From CAG-632 sp963626805 (GTDB taxonomy: Bacteria > Bacillota > Clostridia > Lachnospirales > Lachnospiraceae), in NCBI GenBank assembly GCA_963626805.1, contig CAVFXS010000006.1:1-64000 (forward strand): DNA of 64,000 nt, read 5' to 3'. Both the position numbers and the translations under genes were made by a program. Within the stretch, counting starts at the first letter, position 1; each line of letters opens with the position of its first letter. Of this stretch, positions 17,587-26,408 are shown piece by piece. The notes under the pieces were generated by a model. The model did not search any database and was not told the DNA's origin. It was given only the letters and a program-made list of their open reading frames with translations.

Positions 17587-19335
17587 TTACTGAAAGCTGT
17601 AATAAGCTTTCATACCATCTTCATGCATGAGCGGTTCTGCTCCTGTTTCTGTCGTCAATATCGCTTCCATCGCCGTACGTTCATCCGGAAGATAGGCATT
17701 CCAGTCAATATAGATACCAGCAAAGCCTTTCTCACGGACCGTGTCGATCTGCTCTGCAAGCGGCTTCTCATTCAGCTCCTTCATCCATGTATCAGTCTCT
17801 CTTCCGCTCGGTGCACCATACGACCATTTCAGGGTATCCGAATGCAGATAACCCAAAAGCAGTCCGTAATCCTTTAGCTGCTGAGCTGCACCATTTTCAG
17901 GATATTTCATATATGGCAGTTGATAGATCATTGCTCCGGTCTCTTCTTCGTTTTCAATCTCTCTGACAAATGCATCATCTGAATCATACGTTTGCTTCGT
18001 CACTATATGGACATCTGGATTGCCCGGAACTGTCTGATCATAAATCCCACATATTAGGATAAGTAACATTCCACCTGCATACAATACCTGTTTCCACTTA
18101 TGTCCCCGGAACCATTTTTCCCATATCCCCTGTAATACTATATCCATTGCAATCAAAGAGAACATTGCAATAAATATCGAAAACCGATTATAGCATCGAA
18201 TGGAGCCTGTTACAAACGATAAAATAACTGCATATCCACCTATTGTTCCAAATAAAATTGCAGACAAATTCAATGTAGCAAGGATTCTTAATTTACTCTG
18301 AGCCTTCAGTTTTTTTTGTCCAATAAAAAGCACTATACATAATAACACAAAACCAAGTGCCATAAAAAGCCCCAGTGATGCACTTCCATTTTCATTTACC
18401 AATGGATATGCATTATCATACAGATCTCTCAGCCGCATGAGAATTTCTCTGCGATGCCCCCGGATTGGCAGCAACAGCTGTATGATCTTCAGACCATATA
18501 TTTCCGCACCTTCCCCTCCCTTGGCAAGTGCCGGAGATTGTCCATTCTTTGCCCAGTATACCAAATTCGGAATTGCCCCACCAATTAATGTCGTCACTAT
18601 CACAGCAATACTGAATAATGGCTGGAACACTTTTTTCGCTTCACCATTTAAAAGCTTACACAAAATAACAACACATAGAAAAAAGCACATAAAAAATGCA
18701 TAATAAATTCCAGTTAGTGCCATAATCATTAATACGATTACTTTCAAAACATTTGCTACCGTAAGAAAACCTTTTTTTCCTTTTTGAAACAGTTGATCCT
18801 CCTGCATCATCCGAATCAGAAATAAGACCATAATCGGGACCATAAAATACATTCCAAGGAAAAGATGATTGGACGCTCTCGCCATATGATATGGTGCATA
18901 TGCATATAAAACTGCAGTCGGCGCCGCAATAATTCCATGAATATCAAGCTTTTTTAATGTATAATATGCCATCAGTCCAGCCAGGAAATATCCGCTGAAA
19001 TAAAACAAATTAAATGCCAACACCCAATTACCTGTTATCCAGACCAGCAATTGCTCCATTGCATTTAAAACCAGTTCCATTGTTGTTGCATCGTAATATG
19101 TTGCGCCATCCGGTGCTCCCAAAAATGAATTTTCATAAATCCAGCCATTATCCTGCATAGACTTTATGGTTGCCATTCCAGTCCAGCCATCTCCGCCGCC
19201 ATTATATCCAATCGGATATTTGACTATGTCCAGTCCAGCCAGTCCTAAAAGCTTATAAAGCAGGACTCCTATCACTACTATTACAAAAGTACACTCAATT
19301 ACCAGTGATATCCTCTTGCCTGTTTCTGCTTTCAT
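17587..19335 (-). CDS. Multi-pass membrane protein, YfhO/GT-C-like
   Basis: From the ATG at 19335 the protein has 582 residues, with about 11 helices up to residue 440 and a soluble tail. The first loop carries NGGGDGWTGM and a long aromatic stretch, as in YfhO- and GT-C-type enzymes that glycosylate teichoic acids or other cell-wall polymers. The start is supported by an ATGA overlap with the preceding glycosyltransferase stop (19332-19335). A longer start at 19362 would sit inside that gene. Internal AT-rich codon use (18.2-19.2 kb) is higher than in its neighbours, a possible sign of separate origin. Function is inferred from topology only. Confidence 0.55.
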   Translation of the reverse strand: MKAETGKRISLVIECTFVIVVIGVLLYKLLGLAGLDIVKYPIGYNGGGDGWTGMATIKSMQDNGWIYENSFLGAPDGATYYDATTMELVLNAMEQLLVWITGNWVLAFNLFYFSGYFLAGLMAYYTLKKLDIHGIIAAPTAVLYAYAPYHMARASNHLFLGMYFMVPIMVLFLIRMMQEDQLFQKGKKGFLTVANVLKVIVLMIMALTGIYYAFFMCFFLCVVILCKLLNGEAKKVFQPLFSIAVIVTTLIGGAIPNLVYWAKNGQSPALAKGGEGAEIYGLKIIQLLLPIRGHRREILMRLRDLYDNAYPLVNENGSASLGLFMALGFVLLCIVLFIGQKKLKAQSKLRILATLNLSAILFGTIGGYAVILSFVTGSIRCYNRFSIFIAMFSLIAMDIVLQGIWEKWFRGHKWKQVLYAGGMLLILICGIYDQTVPGNPDVHIVTKQTYDSDDAFVREIENEEETGAMIYQLPYMKYPENGAAQQLKDYGLLLGYLHSDTLKWSYGAPSGRETDTWMKELNEKPLAEQIDTVREKGFAGIYIDWNAYLPDERTAMEAILTTETGAEPLMHEDGMKAYYSFQ

Positions 19336-21743
19336 GCCTCCAGTCCTTTCTTCATCACACACAGCTTTGTGCGTTTCTTAAATATCTGTTCCTGATAGCG
19401 GACCTCAAGCTCAAAAACGCCCTTCATGCCGCCCCAGATTCCCCTTACCGGAATCTCCAGTTCCTTCTGATCCAGTGCCATATTCATCTCAGCTCCACTG
19501 ACAATCTCATTGCCCTGTACATCAATGTAGCGATATGTGATCTCTGCCTCTTTGAGGTCGATCTCATTCTGCAGCAGGAACGGTAATCTGGTAAACGCTT
19601 CTTCTCCGATTCCGATATACTCCGGCAGCCGGATCCGGCAACCGTCCTGCGTAAAGCTCAGTGCAAATGTCGGATATTCTCCATACATCATCTCATAACT
19701 GGCACGATATGCCTGGAACATAACTCTGGTCTGATTGTGTTCTCCATGATAATTCATGTAGTCCACAACCTTCTTCCGGTTCTCCATCTCTGTTCCCGCA
19801 TAATACTCTTTAGAATACGTTTCAAAAATTTCTCCCGGCTCATACAGCTCCCGGTAATAGTTTTCAAAGATATATTCCTTCGGGAACACTTCCAGATCCC
19901 ATGCTCCGCAGCTGCCCGGCCAGCTCATAACCACAAACGGAAGATTCTCCACCTGTCCCGGATAAACTGCATTTACATAATTGAAAAAGATACTCCATTC
20001 GCTATATCCCTTTGTCTCAATGCCCGGATGCTTCTCCAGAATCTCCTGATAGATCCTCTTGTCGATTGCCTGCGGCATATGTGACTCATACATCCAGGTA
20101 GAGTAACCCTGCTCCTGCAGGAACTGTCCGGTCCGGAACATACAATGATCAAAGGATGAATAATGATTCTGATCACCTTTCCAGTTCTGCAGATGATAGC
20201 AATAATATCCACAGAATTTACCATCTTTTATAAATACATCCTGATCGATCGGATACAGTGGACGATAATCATCATCCGCCATAATAAATACATCATCGAT
20301 CAGATCGGATTTCATTGCCAGGCACCGCAGGAAGAAATTCCGCTTGGAATGATCCGCTGGTAATTCCGCACCGTTTAACACCTGTGAATCCGTCAGGTAC
20401 TGTAACCGGAACCTTCCATGATATTCCTTTTCCATGATCTCTACCATAGAATCCGGACAGCAGATCACCAGTTCCTCGATAAACGGCATAAAAGCTTCCA
20501 TATACGGCAGGGTTTCCAGCAAATCCTCAGAACGTGCCGTCAGATATACCATCTGCTTTATCTTCTCCGGCATCGGATATGGATATTCTACCTTCACCGT
20601 CTCCAGTGCATCCCCAATCTTTTCGGTTACCTCATCCCAAGATACCGGCTGATACTTTGCAACCTTCTGCTTTACCTCTTCATACCGATCCGCATTCTCC
20701 ACCCATGACATACAGACATCGGCAAAGCTCTCCCATGAATTCGGATCAAAGTAATCACAAAGCTCCCCGCCTACTTCCCGGAGAATCGGAATATCAGATG
20801 CAAGCACCGGAGTGCCTCTCTGAAACGCCTCGATGATTGGTAATCCGAAGCCTTCATTAAAAGTCGGAAATGCCACACAAAATGCATGTCTATATAAATA
20901 ATCAATCGTCACATCATTCATACCGCTTAAATGAAATAACTGCTGATCTCTCTTCGGATGCTCCTTGATCTTCTTCTCAAAGGCCTGTACATTCCAGCCG
21001 ATCCGTCCTGCGAAGATCAGGTTTATGCCCCGCTCAAACAGTGCATGCTCAAATGCTTCGAGTACCAGTGCATGATTCTTACGCGGCTCGATCGTTCCGA
21101 CCATCAGAACATACCGTCCGGCTGCTACTGCATTGACAGCCTCCGGATTGATCCCTGTATCATCGGAGCTCTTGATATGAAAGTCCGATCCAAGCCATGA
21201 CACCTTGCCCGGAATCTTGGGTAACTGCAGCTGAGCCAATAACTTATCAATCTCATCCAGGGTACTCTGTGCGGATGCAATGATCAGATCTGCATTCTGC
21301 AGGTAAGCCCCGATATAGCTCATGAAATTATAAACGGTCTGCTCATGACAAAACTGCGGATGCGTGATCGGAATAATGTCATACACATACACCACCAGCT
21401 TCACACCGTTGGCCTTCAGGATCGGAAGCAGATGGCTCCGCTTTAACGACAGACTCCATACACCGTCAATATCAAAAAATACAGTCCCCGGCTGCATATC
21501 CGCGGCCTTCAGATGCTGCTCGGTCATCACTTCATCCTTGGAGCCGACTCCATCCGAAAAATAGTCAAAAAACTTCTGCTGATCTACAATCTGAAAATCC
21601 TTATATCCGTCATGATAATTCAGTAAGACAATATCCAGCTTCCGATTCCGGATCATACGCAGAACAACCTCCCGGACCACCCGCTGAATACCGGTCAGGA
21701 AATCTACTCTAAGCAAATTGGTAACATCAATATATATCTTCAT
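19332..21743 (-). CDS. Two-domain glycosyltransferase: GT4 plus Stealth-like GT-A domain
   Basis: The 803-residue protein has an N-terminal GT4 domain (1 to about 385). It opens with YIDVTNLLR and a glycine-rich TGIQRVVRE loop, then MVGTIEPRKNH and the donor motif FNEGFGLPIIEAF. Residues about 396-640 form a second unit with a triple aspartate (IMADDDYRP, D490-D492) after SKRNFFLRCL, reminiscent of Stealth/hexose-1-phosphate transferases. A small beta-rich tail follows (about 690-790). It may add two different residues in sequence. It lies 3 bp downstream of a DUF4214-like protein. Assignment of domain 2 is tentative. Confidence 0.75.
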   Translation of the reverse strand: MKIYIDVTNLLRVDFLTGIQRVVREVVLRMIRNRKLDIVLLNYHDGYKDFQIVDQQKFFDYFSDGVGSKDEVMTEQHLKAADMQPGTVFFDIDGVWSLSLKRSHLLPILKANGVKLVVYVYDIIPITHPQFCHEQTVYNFMSYIGAYLQNADLIIASAQSTLDEIDKLLAQLQLPKIPGKVSWLGSDFHIKSSDDTGINPEAVNAVAAGRYVLMVGTIEPRKNHALVLEAFEHALFERGINLIFAGRIGWNVQAFEKKIKEHPKRDQQLFHLSGMNDVTIDYLYRHAFCVAFPTFNEGFGLPIIEAFQRGTPVLASDIPILREVGGELCDYFDPNSWESFADVCMSWVENADRYEEVKQKVAKYQPVSWDEVTEKIGDALETVKVEYPYPMPEKIKQMVYLTARSEDLLETLPYMEAFMPFIEELVICCPDSMVEIMEKEYHGRFRLQYLTDSQVLNGAELPADHSKRNFFLRCLAMKSDLIDDVFIMADDDYRPLYPIDQDVFIKDGKFCGYYCYHLQNWKGDQNHYSSFDHCMFRTGQFLQEQGYSTWMYESHMPQAIDKRIYQEILEKHPGIETKGYSEWSIFFNYVNAVYPGQVENLPFVVMSWPGSCGAWDLEVFPKEYIFENYYRELYEPGEIFETYSKEYYAGTEMENRKKVVDYMNYHGEHNQTRVMFQAYRASYEMMYGEYPTFALSFTQDGCRIRLPEYIGIGEEAFTRLPFLLQNEIDLKEAEITYRYIDVQGNEIVSGAEMNMALDQKELEIPVRGIWGGMKGVFELEVRYQEQIFKKRTKLCVMKKGLEA

Positions 21744-21746
21744 ACT

Positions 21747-22283
21747 TTATTTTCCTCTTACTATTCTGTGTGCGACTCTGCGAATCGGTTCCGGCATCTT
21801 CTGATAAACCTGATACAGACGATCCTTCATGCCCGGACGTTCTGCCGCCTGCGGCTCTCCCCCGTCCTCGGTCTGTGCCTGTCCCGTCACCTGAACCAGC
21901 TGATCCAGTACCGGCTGTGGTCTGACTCTCGGATCCATGATCATATCATTGATCAGTGCCGATGACTTAATAAATGCCTCCGGTGATGATAACAGTGTAT
22001 TCATCAGCTCCGCCCGAAAAACCGTCGGCTTTTTAGACTGTATATTCGGTTCCCAGTCATTGGTCACTGCCTCGTCCGGAAGCCGGTTTAAAAGACTTAA
22101 AAACGCTCCCTGGAAAAAGTCCTCATTGGCCTCTAAGGATGACAGCTTCTCACCATCACAGATACCAGGCTCATTATCCAGCGAAAACAGATATACCTCT
22201 TTTCTGCAAAGCATTTTCCCATCGTATTCCTTCAGTCTCTGTTCCACAACATCATATAAATTCCCATATACCGTCTTTGTCAT
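21747..22283 (-). CDS. Orphan DUF4214-like protein
   Basis: The 178-residue protein lacks a signal peptide and membrane helices. Residues about 55-105 contain FFQGAFLSLLNRLPDEA, then LMNTLLSSPEAF. That is the spacing of a DUF4214 unit (helix, N-R-x-P/D, then S-x-EF), but the YW is replaced. A basic tail (PIRRVAHRIVRGK) ends the protein. It is the first gene of the polysaccharide unit, with its own promoter, 3 bp before the two-domain glycosyltransferase, and may be its partner or adaptor. GAAGGAGAG precedes the ATG. Function is unknown. Confidence 0.6.
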   Translation of the reverse strand: MTKTVYGNLYDVVEQRLKEYDGKMLCRKEVYLFSLDNEPGICDGEKLSSLEANEDFFQGAFLSLLNRLPDEAVTNDWEPNIQSKKPTVFRAELMNTLLSSPEAFIKSSALINDMIMDPRVRPQPVLDQLVQVTGQAQTEDGGEPQAAERPGMKDRLYQVYQKMPEPIRRVAHRIVRGK

Positions 22284-22310
22284 AGGTCTCTCCTTCTGCC
22301 TATAAAAGAA

Positions 22311-22344
22311 ATACTACCGGTTTTCGATTGAAAACCGATAGTAT
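22311..22344 (-). terminator. Terminator downstream of the amidase gene
   Basis: Two 15-base arms (22311-22325 and 22330-22344) with one mismatch flank a 4-nt loop; on the minus strand the stem is followed by TTCTTTTA. It should stop transcripts leaving the amidase gene. Its upstream arm overlaps the predicted start site of the next promoter (22345-22373). Confidence 0.65.
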
Positions 22345-22373
22345 ATTATACCATTATTACTATAGGAAGTAAA
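22345..22373 (-). promoter_or_regulatory. Promoter for the polysaccharide operon
   Basis: On the minus strand TTTACT (22368-22373) and TATAAT (22345-22350) are 17 bp apart, with TGG before the -10. The start site would fall near 22338, inside the terminator hairpin, so transcripts begun here would lack half of that stem and escape it. It should drive 21747-22283 and the genes beyond. Confidence 0.65.
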
Positions 22374-22395
22374 CCTTACCCAAAATCACTTTTTC

Positions 22396-24531
22396 TTACA
22401 ATTTACCAACCAATATTCCCAGCTTTTCACAATATGCCTGATATTCCGAACTCTGGATAAAGCCCCGGATCACGGAAATCTTCTCCGTCATACTGTTTGT
22501 TTGTAAGACTCCGATCCAGTATGCCTTTCCGCTCGGATCTGATTTTCTGCCGAGATATATCTGATACAGACCTTCTACAAACTCCTCACGTCCCTGATTT
22601 CTGCCTCGAAACTCCGGACTGTACAGGAAGCCCTTGGTAATATCGGCAGCGGTTGCTCCACCCTGTATCAGGCTTCTGCACCAATATTCCAGTCCTTCCG
22701 GATCCGGTTTCCGGTTCATCAATCCCTGGTAATAAGCGGTTACAAACTCTGCAATCTTCGGATAGGTCTTTGCATACTGAATGCTGTGACTTCCCTGTGC
22801 CATACCATAGGTTACACACAACGTTTCAAACTCCGGTGAATGGCTGATCTGATCTGCAATCAAGGCACGCGAACTGCCGGACTGCAATCTAGAGATCCAA
22901 TATTGCTTGCCTGCTGCATCTGACTTTCTTTGCAATATAACTTCATATAATCGTTCTACGTACTCATCATCACTATAATTCTTGCCTGTAAACTCTGCAC
23001 TGTTTAAGAAATTTTTCACCAGTGTTGTTCCGTCCATCTGTCTGGTATCCACAATGTATACCCATTCTGAAACCTCTTTCTTGGTCGGAACTCTTCCGAG
23101 AACGCTCCGATAAAGATATGCAATAAAGCCCGGAACATTCTTCGTCTTATCCGTATATGCCTCCGTAGAATCATCCTTCATTGCCTCTGCAACCCCGGAT
23201 CCCTTACTGAGTCCAAAATATTCCGCAATACCGGCTGCATCTGCCACACCGATCTTTTTTAACTTATCATCACTGTTTAAGAAATTCGCTACATCCGAGG
23301 GATTGGATATAAATCCGTGTTCCATGATAATTCCCGGAACACCGACCTTGATACAGTTTCTGGTAATGGAATACCAGTCTGCCACTGCTCCGTTTGGATA
23401 TTGATACTCCTCTCCCACCGAATCAGACATCCGAACCAGTAATCCTCTGGAGGCGAGTCCAATTTTTACCAACTGATTCAGAATCTTTTGTCCGGCTTCA
23501 TGGGTCACATTACTCAGGTCATCCCGATAATTCCCTTTCTTTGCAACGATTGCCATTGCACCACTTCCGGTTGCACTTCCGGCATCGATATGGATGCTGA
23601 CTAACAGATCTGCTCCCACACTGGCAGCATAGTTGCATCTGGCAACCATGCATTTACCGTTACTGCTCGGATCCAGACAGCTGCCATCGTTTCTTGTCAT
23701 ATATACCTTCACATTCCGGTACTGTTCAAGCTCTGCCTTACAATACTGTGCAATCTTAAGCGTCAGGTCTTCTTCGTGCAGACCATTTCCCGCTGCTCCG
23801 CAGTGTACCTTGTCATGTCCCGGATCGAGAACAACAACAACCTCACCATTCGTACTGCTCATCTGTGGTAATATGGTATCAAGATCTGCGACCGGGACCA
23901 GTCCATCTTCTCCGACAGCATAGGTTTCCATCTGAATGCCGTCATCCATATAGCCAATCGTTTCTTCTACCTGAAACTCTGCAGTTACCTCATAGTCGGA
24001 AAACAAAATCCGTCTGGATTCTGTCTCTGTCACAACATCAATATAAAGCAGTGCATAATTACCTGCCTGTTCAAACTTCTTTTCAAATAAAATTAAATCA
24101 TCCTGGATTTCTGTATAAGAAACTGTTTCTTCTTCACCATCGATCGTATATCCGAGTCGGATATCCTGCAGCTTATCCGTGACTGCTTTCAGGCTCTCTA
24201 CGCTGACTACGATGGTCTGCTCATCTCCCTGGAACAGATTGGTATCGTCCATGTAGATATAATTCAGGGAACCTGCCCCGATCGTAACACACTCCTGTGT
24301 TTCCGGCAATACGGTTTCCTCTGTGAGCTCCATCTCTTTTCTCCCGGTTGCTGTGGTCTCTGCCGCTGTTGTCTCTTTCTCTGTCGTCATTTCTGTCGTA
24401 TCTGCCGCCTCAGTTGTAAGCACTGCAGTCTCTTCCGAAATGTCCTCTGCATAGGTCGGAATATAGAGTGATCCTGCCAGCACTGCTGCTGATAAGGTCA
24501 TCGCCAATATCCGCTTCCACATCTTTTTCAT
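22396..24531 (-). CDS. N-acetylmuramoyl-L-alanine amidase with DUF4214 repeats
   Basis: From the ATG at 24531 the protein has 711 residues. There is a signal peptide (1-28), a Thr/Glu-rich linker (35-78), a beta-rich region to about 190, and an Amidase_3 domain at about 230-440. Zinc-site candidates are H239 (DPGHD), E253 and H314 (SIHID); E404 in IMEHGF is the likely catalytic residue. DUF4214 units follow at about 465-580 and 595-711. It should cut peptide from muramic acid outside the cell. AAGGGAG lies before this ATG, and a signal peptide follows directly; a longer frame upstream would invade the DUF308 gene and lacks a signal peptide. Confidence 0.88.
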   Translation of the reverse strand: MKKMWKRILAMTLSAAVLAGSLYIPTYAEDISEETAVLTTEAADTTEMTTEKETTAAETTATGRKEMELTEETVLPETQECVTIGAGSLNYIYMDDTNLFQGDEQTIVVSVESLKAVTDKLQDIRLGYTIDGEEETVSYTEIQDDLILFEKKFEQAGNYALLYIDVVTETESRRILFSDYEVTAEFQVEETIGYMDDGIQMETYAVGEDGLVPVADLDTILPQMSSTNGEVVVVLDPGHDKVHCGAAGNGLHEEDLTLKIAQYCKAELEQYRNVKVYMTRNDGSCLDPSSNGKCMVARCNYAASVGADLLVSIHIDAGSATGSGAMAIVAKKGNYRDDLSNVTHEAGQKILNQLVKIGLASRGLLVRMSDSVGEEYQYPNGAVADWYSITRNCIKVGVPGIIMEHGFISNPSDVANFLNSDDKLKKIGVADAAGIAEYFGLSKGSGVAEAMKDDSTEAYTDKTKNVPGFIAYLYRSVLGRVPTKKEVSEWVYIVDTRQMDGTTLVKNFLNSAEFTGKNYSDDEYVERLYEVILQRKSDAAGKQYWISRLQSGSSRALIADQISHSPEFETLCVTYGMAQGSHSIQYAKTYPKIAEFVTAYYQGLMNRKPDPEGLEYWCRSLIQGGATAADITKGFLYSPEFRGRNQGREEFVEGLYQIYLGRKSDPSGKAYWIGVLQTNSMTEKISVIRGFIQSSEYQAYCEKLGILVGKL

Positions 24532-24574
24532 ATAGTATTCTCCCTTCTTGATGCTATGTATATTACCGTTCTCT

Positions 24575-24583
24575 ATTATAGCA
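24575..24583 (-). promoter_or_regulatory. Extended -10 promoter of the amidase gene
   Basis: The minus strand reads TGCTATAAT 44 bp before the amidase ATG, an extended -10 element. No good -35 is visible at 16-18 bp. It supports the start at 24531 because it lies inside the longer reading frame. Confidence 0.5.
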
Positions 24584-24635
24584 TTCCGGGAGTTATTTTT
24601 CATCCATTTTACTCCATAAAATTCTGAATACTTTC

Positions 24636-25220
24636 TTACTCTTTTAAACCAAATCGTTCCTCCAGATTCTTTTTCCTGGCACGAACCCGAACCGTATATG
24701 CTGTAATCCAGATATTCACCAGTCCATCTAATACCAATGAGATATCCAACACAATCATCTGAGAGAGCTGTTCCAGATAAGATGCCAACAAACCTACAAT
24801 TCCTACACCAACCATCAGGATTGCGGTCAACAGGATCACCAGCCATCCCGCAATTCCAAACTTTCTGGCATCAATTGCAGTCTGCAGCTTTAGCAGACCA
24901 TCAATAAAAATATAGATACCAAACAATCGCACCGTTCCCAGAGGATCCTTTCCTCCGACTACCAGCGTCAGCACTCCTATGATCGCAAGAAACAATCCAA
25001 TTGCCAGATCGAATTGAAATGCCAGCCGGTACAGATCATTGGAAAAATATCCCAGGTTCTTCGCTCCGCCAACCAGAATGCAAAGCACGCTCAGCACGAT
25101 GAGTTCTACGCTTGTCGGAATTTCTTGAAAGATAAGCATCATCAGACCGACTGCCACCATAAAAGAATAAATTATTAAATTAGACACCTTCGCTTGTTTT
25201 ACAATATCATACTTTCCCAT
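24636..25220 (-). CDS. DUF308/HdeD-like membrane protein
   Basis: The 194-residue protein has six hydrophobic segments in two repeats of three and ends in a basic, charged tail (RARKKNLEERFGLKE). This is the layout of the DUF308 (HdeD-like) family, whose biochemical role is unclear; some members are linked to acid stress. It is the last gene of the fab-like operon, 19 bp after the flavodoxin-fold reductase. A link to the lipid made by the operon is possible but not shown. Confidence 0.7.
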   Translation of the reverse strand: MGKYDIVKQAKVSNLIIYSFMVAVGLMMLIFQEIPTSVELIVLSVLCILVGGAKNLGYFSNDLYRLAFQFDLAIGLFLAIIGVLTLVVGGKDPLGTVRLFGIYIFIDGLLKLQTAIDARKFGIAGWLVILLTAILMVGVGIVGLLASYLEQLSQMIVLDISLVLDGLVNIWITAYTVRVRARKKNLEERFGLKE

Positions 25221-25239
25221 CCTATAGACATTCCTTTTC

Positions 25240-25947
25240 TTAATTCATTCTCTCATTCCAATAACGCCTGATCAGTACCTCAAAGGTCCTGGGGCTTACT
25301 ATCTGTCTGTCCAGTATCTCCTGACGTTCCTTTGATATTGTCCCCTGTGCAATAAACTCACTTCCCGCCTTTTTCACCTCTTCCAGATAGCTCACGACCT
25401 GTCTGGTCCGGCTGCCGGCCTGCAGAAGTTCTCCCTGCGCACATAAGATTCTGGTATAATTGCCTGCACCGCAGATCAGATCATACTCCTTTAACAGGGC
25501 TTCAAACATCGTATCCATGGATACATAGCCACAGGATGATATCAGCACCAGTTTTTTTTCCTTCAGGCTGTGCTCTTCCATCTCCAGAATGGAGTGGAAG
25601 GTATCCTCCGGACTTCCCTCATAACGCTTCGTAAACAACAGACAGCGTTCGGTCATCATCCGCAATCTGGAAGGCACCCCTGCAAAATACAGTGGGAAAC
25701 TCTCAATAATAATATCTGACTCCAGAATATCCTGATAGATTTCCTGCATATCATCCTTGATTGCACACTGTCCCGGTGTTTTGGTCCAGCAAGAAAAGCA
25801 CCCCATACAGGGGTGGATATTCTTTTCACGCAGGGTTATCGTTTTCACCGTTACATCTTCCGGAAAACCGCCGGTAAATGCATTGGTCAGCCACATTGTA
25901 TTACTGGAAGCCCCCTTCGGACTTCCGTTGATCACCAGTGCTTGCAC
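25240..25947 (-). CDS. Flavodoxin-fold NAD(P)H:FMN oxidoreductase with cysteine cluster
   Basis: The 235-residue protein opens with the FMN phosphate loop GSPKGASSNT and has PCMGCFSCWTKTPGQC at about 52-67. That is a C-x2-C-x2-C-x7-C pattern like iron-sulfur flavoproteins and related NADPH-dependent FMN reductases. It has a GTG start at 25947 preceded by GAGGTGA. It is 11 bp after fabZ. In an operon that lacks a recognised enoyl reductase it is the only redox enzyme besides FabG, so a role in reducing the acyl product is conceivable. General quinone or disulfide reduction is also possible. Confidence 0.72.
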   Translation of the reverse strand: MQALVINGSPKGASSNTMWLTNAFTGGFPEDVTVKTITLREKNIHPCMGCFSCWTKTPGQCAIKDDMQEIYQDILESDIIIESFPLYFAGVPSRLRMMTERCLLFTKRYEGSPEDTFHSILEMEEHSLKEKKLVLISSCGYVSMDTMFEALLKEYDLICGAGNYTRILCAQGELLQAGSRTRQVVSYLEEVKKAGSEFIAQGTISKERQEILDRQIVSPRTFEVLIRRYWNERMN

Positions 25948-25958
25948 TCTGCTTCACC

Positions 25959-26408
25959 TCACGATTCTTCCTGATAAATGCTTTCCTTATCGACTGCTGT
26001 AAACATCAGATCACCTTTTGCCCGTAGCTTTCCGTCACAGAATACCTGTACATCAAACTCAAACAGACCGGTTCCGGCCCGCAGGCACTCCGCCTTGATT
26101 TCCAGACGGTCACCCGGAATCACTGCTTTTACAAACTTGAAATCCTTTACCTTCAAAAGCACATAAATCTTGTCTTCATCAATGCCATCCTGCTCAATCA
26201 CCAGAGAACACAGCTGCGCACAGGTCTCGATCAGAAGAACGCCAGGCATGATCGGATAACCCGGCATATGTCCTTCAAAATACGGCTCGTTAACCGATAC
26301 ACACTTGATTCCGGTTGCTGATTTTCCCGGCATCAGTTCTGTCACTCGCTCGATCATCTGAAATGGCGGACGCTGTCTCATACGTGAATTAATTTCTAAC
26401 AGATTCAT
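25959..26408 (-). CDS. fabZ: 3-hydroxyacyl-ACP dehydratase
   Basis: The 149-residue hot-dog-fold protein carries the FabZ signature FEGHMPGYPIMPGVLLIE with catalytic H47 and E61. It dehydrates 3-hydroxyacyl-ACP to trans-2-enoyl-ACP. Its ATG overlaps the fabG stop by 4 bp, so the two are coupled, and GGAGG precedes it. The early RPPFQMIERV replaces the usual R-x-PF-LLVDRV. Length and motifs fit FabZ; it may be dedicated to the operon product and not to bulk fatty acids. Confidence 0.9.
   Translation of the reverse strand: MNLLEINSRMRQRPPFQMIERVTELMPGKSATGIKCVSVNEPYFEGHMPGYPIMPGVLLIETCAQLCSLVIEQDGIDEDKIYVLLKVKDFKFVKAVIPGDRLEIKAECLRAGTGLFEFDVQVFCDGKLRAKGDLMFTAVDKESIYQEES

Noticed and set aside
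24532..24846. In-frame N-terminal extension of the amidase
   Set aside because: It overlaps the DUF308 gene, lacks a signal peptide and contains the amidase promoter; the ATG at 24531 has AAGGGAG and a clear signal peptide.
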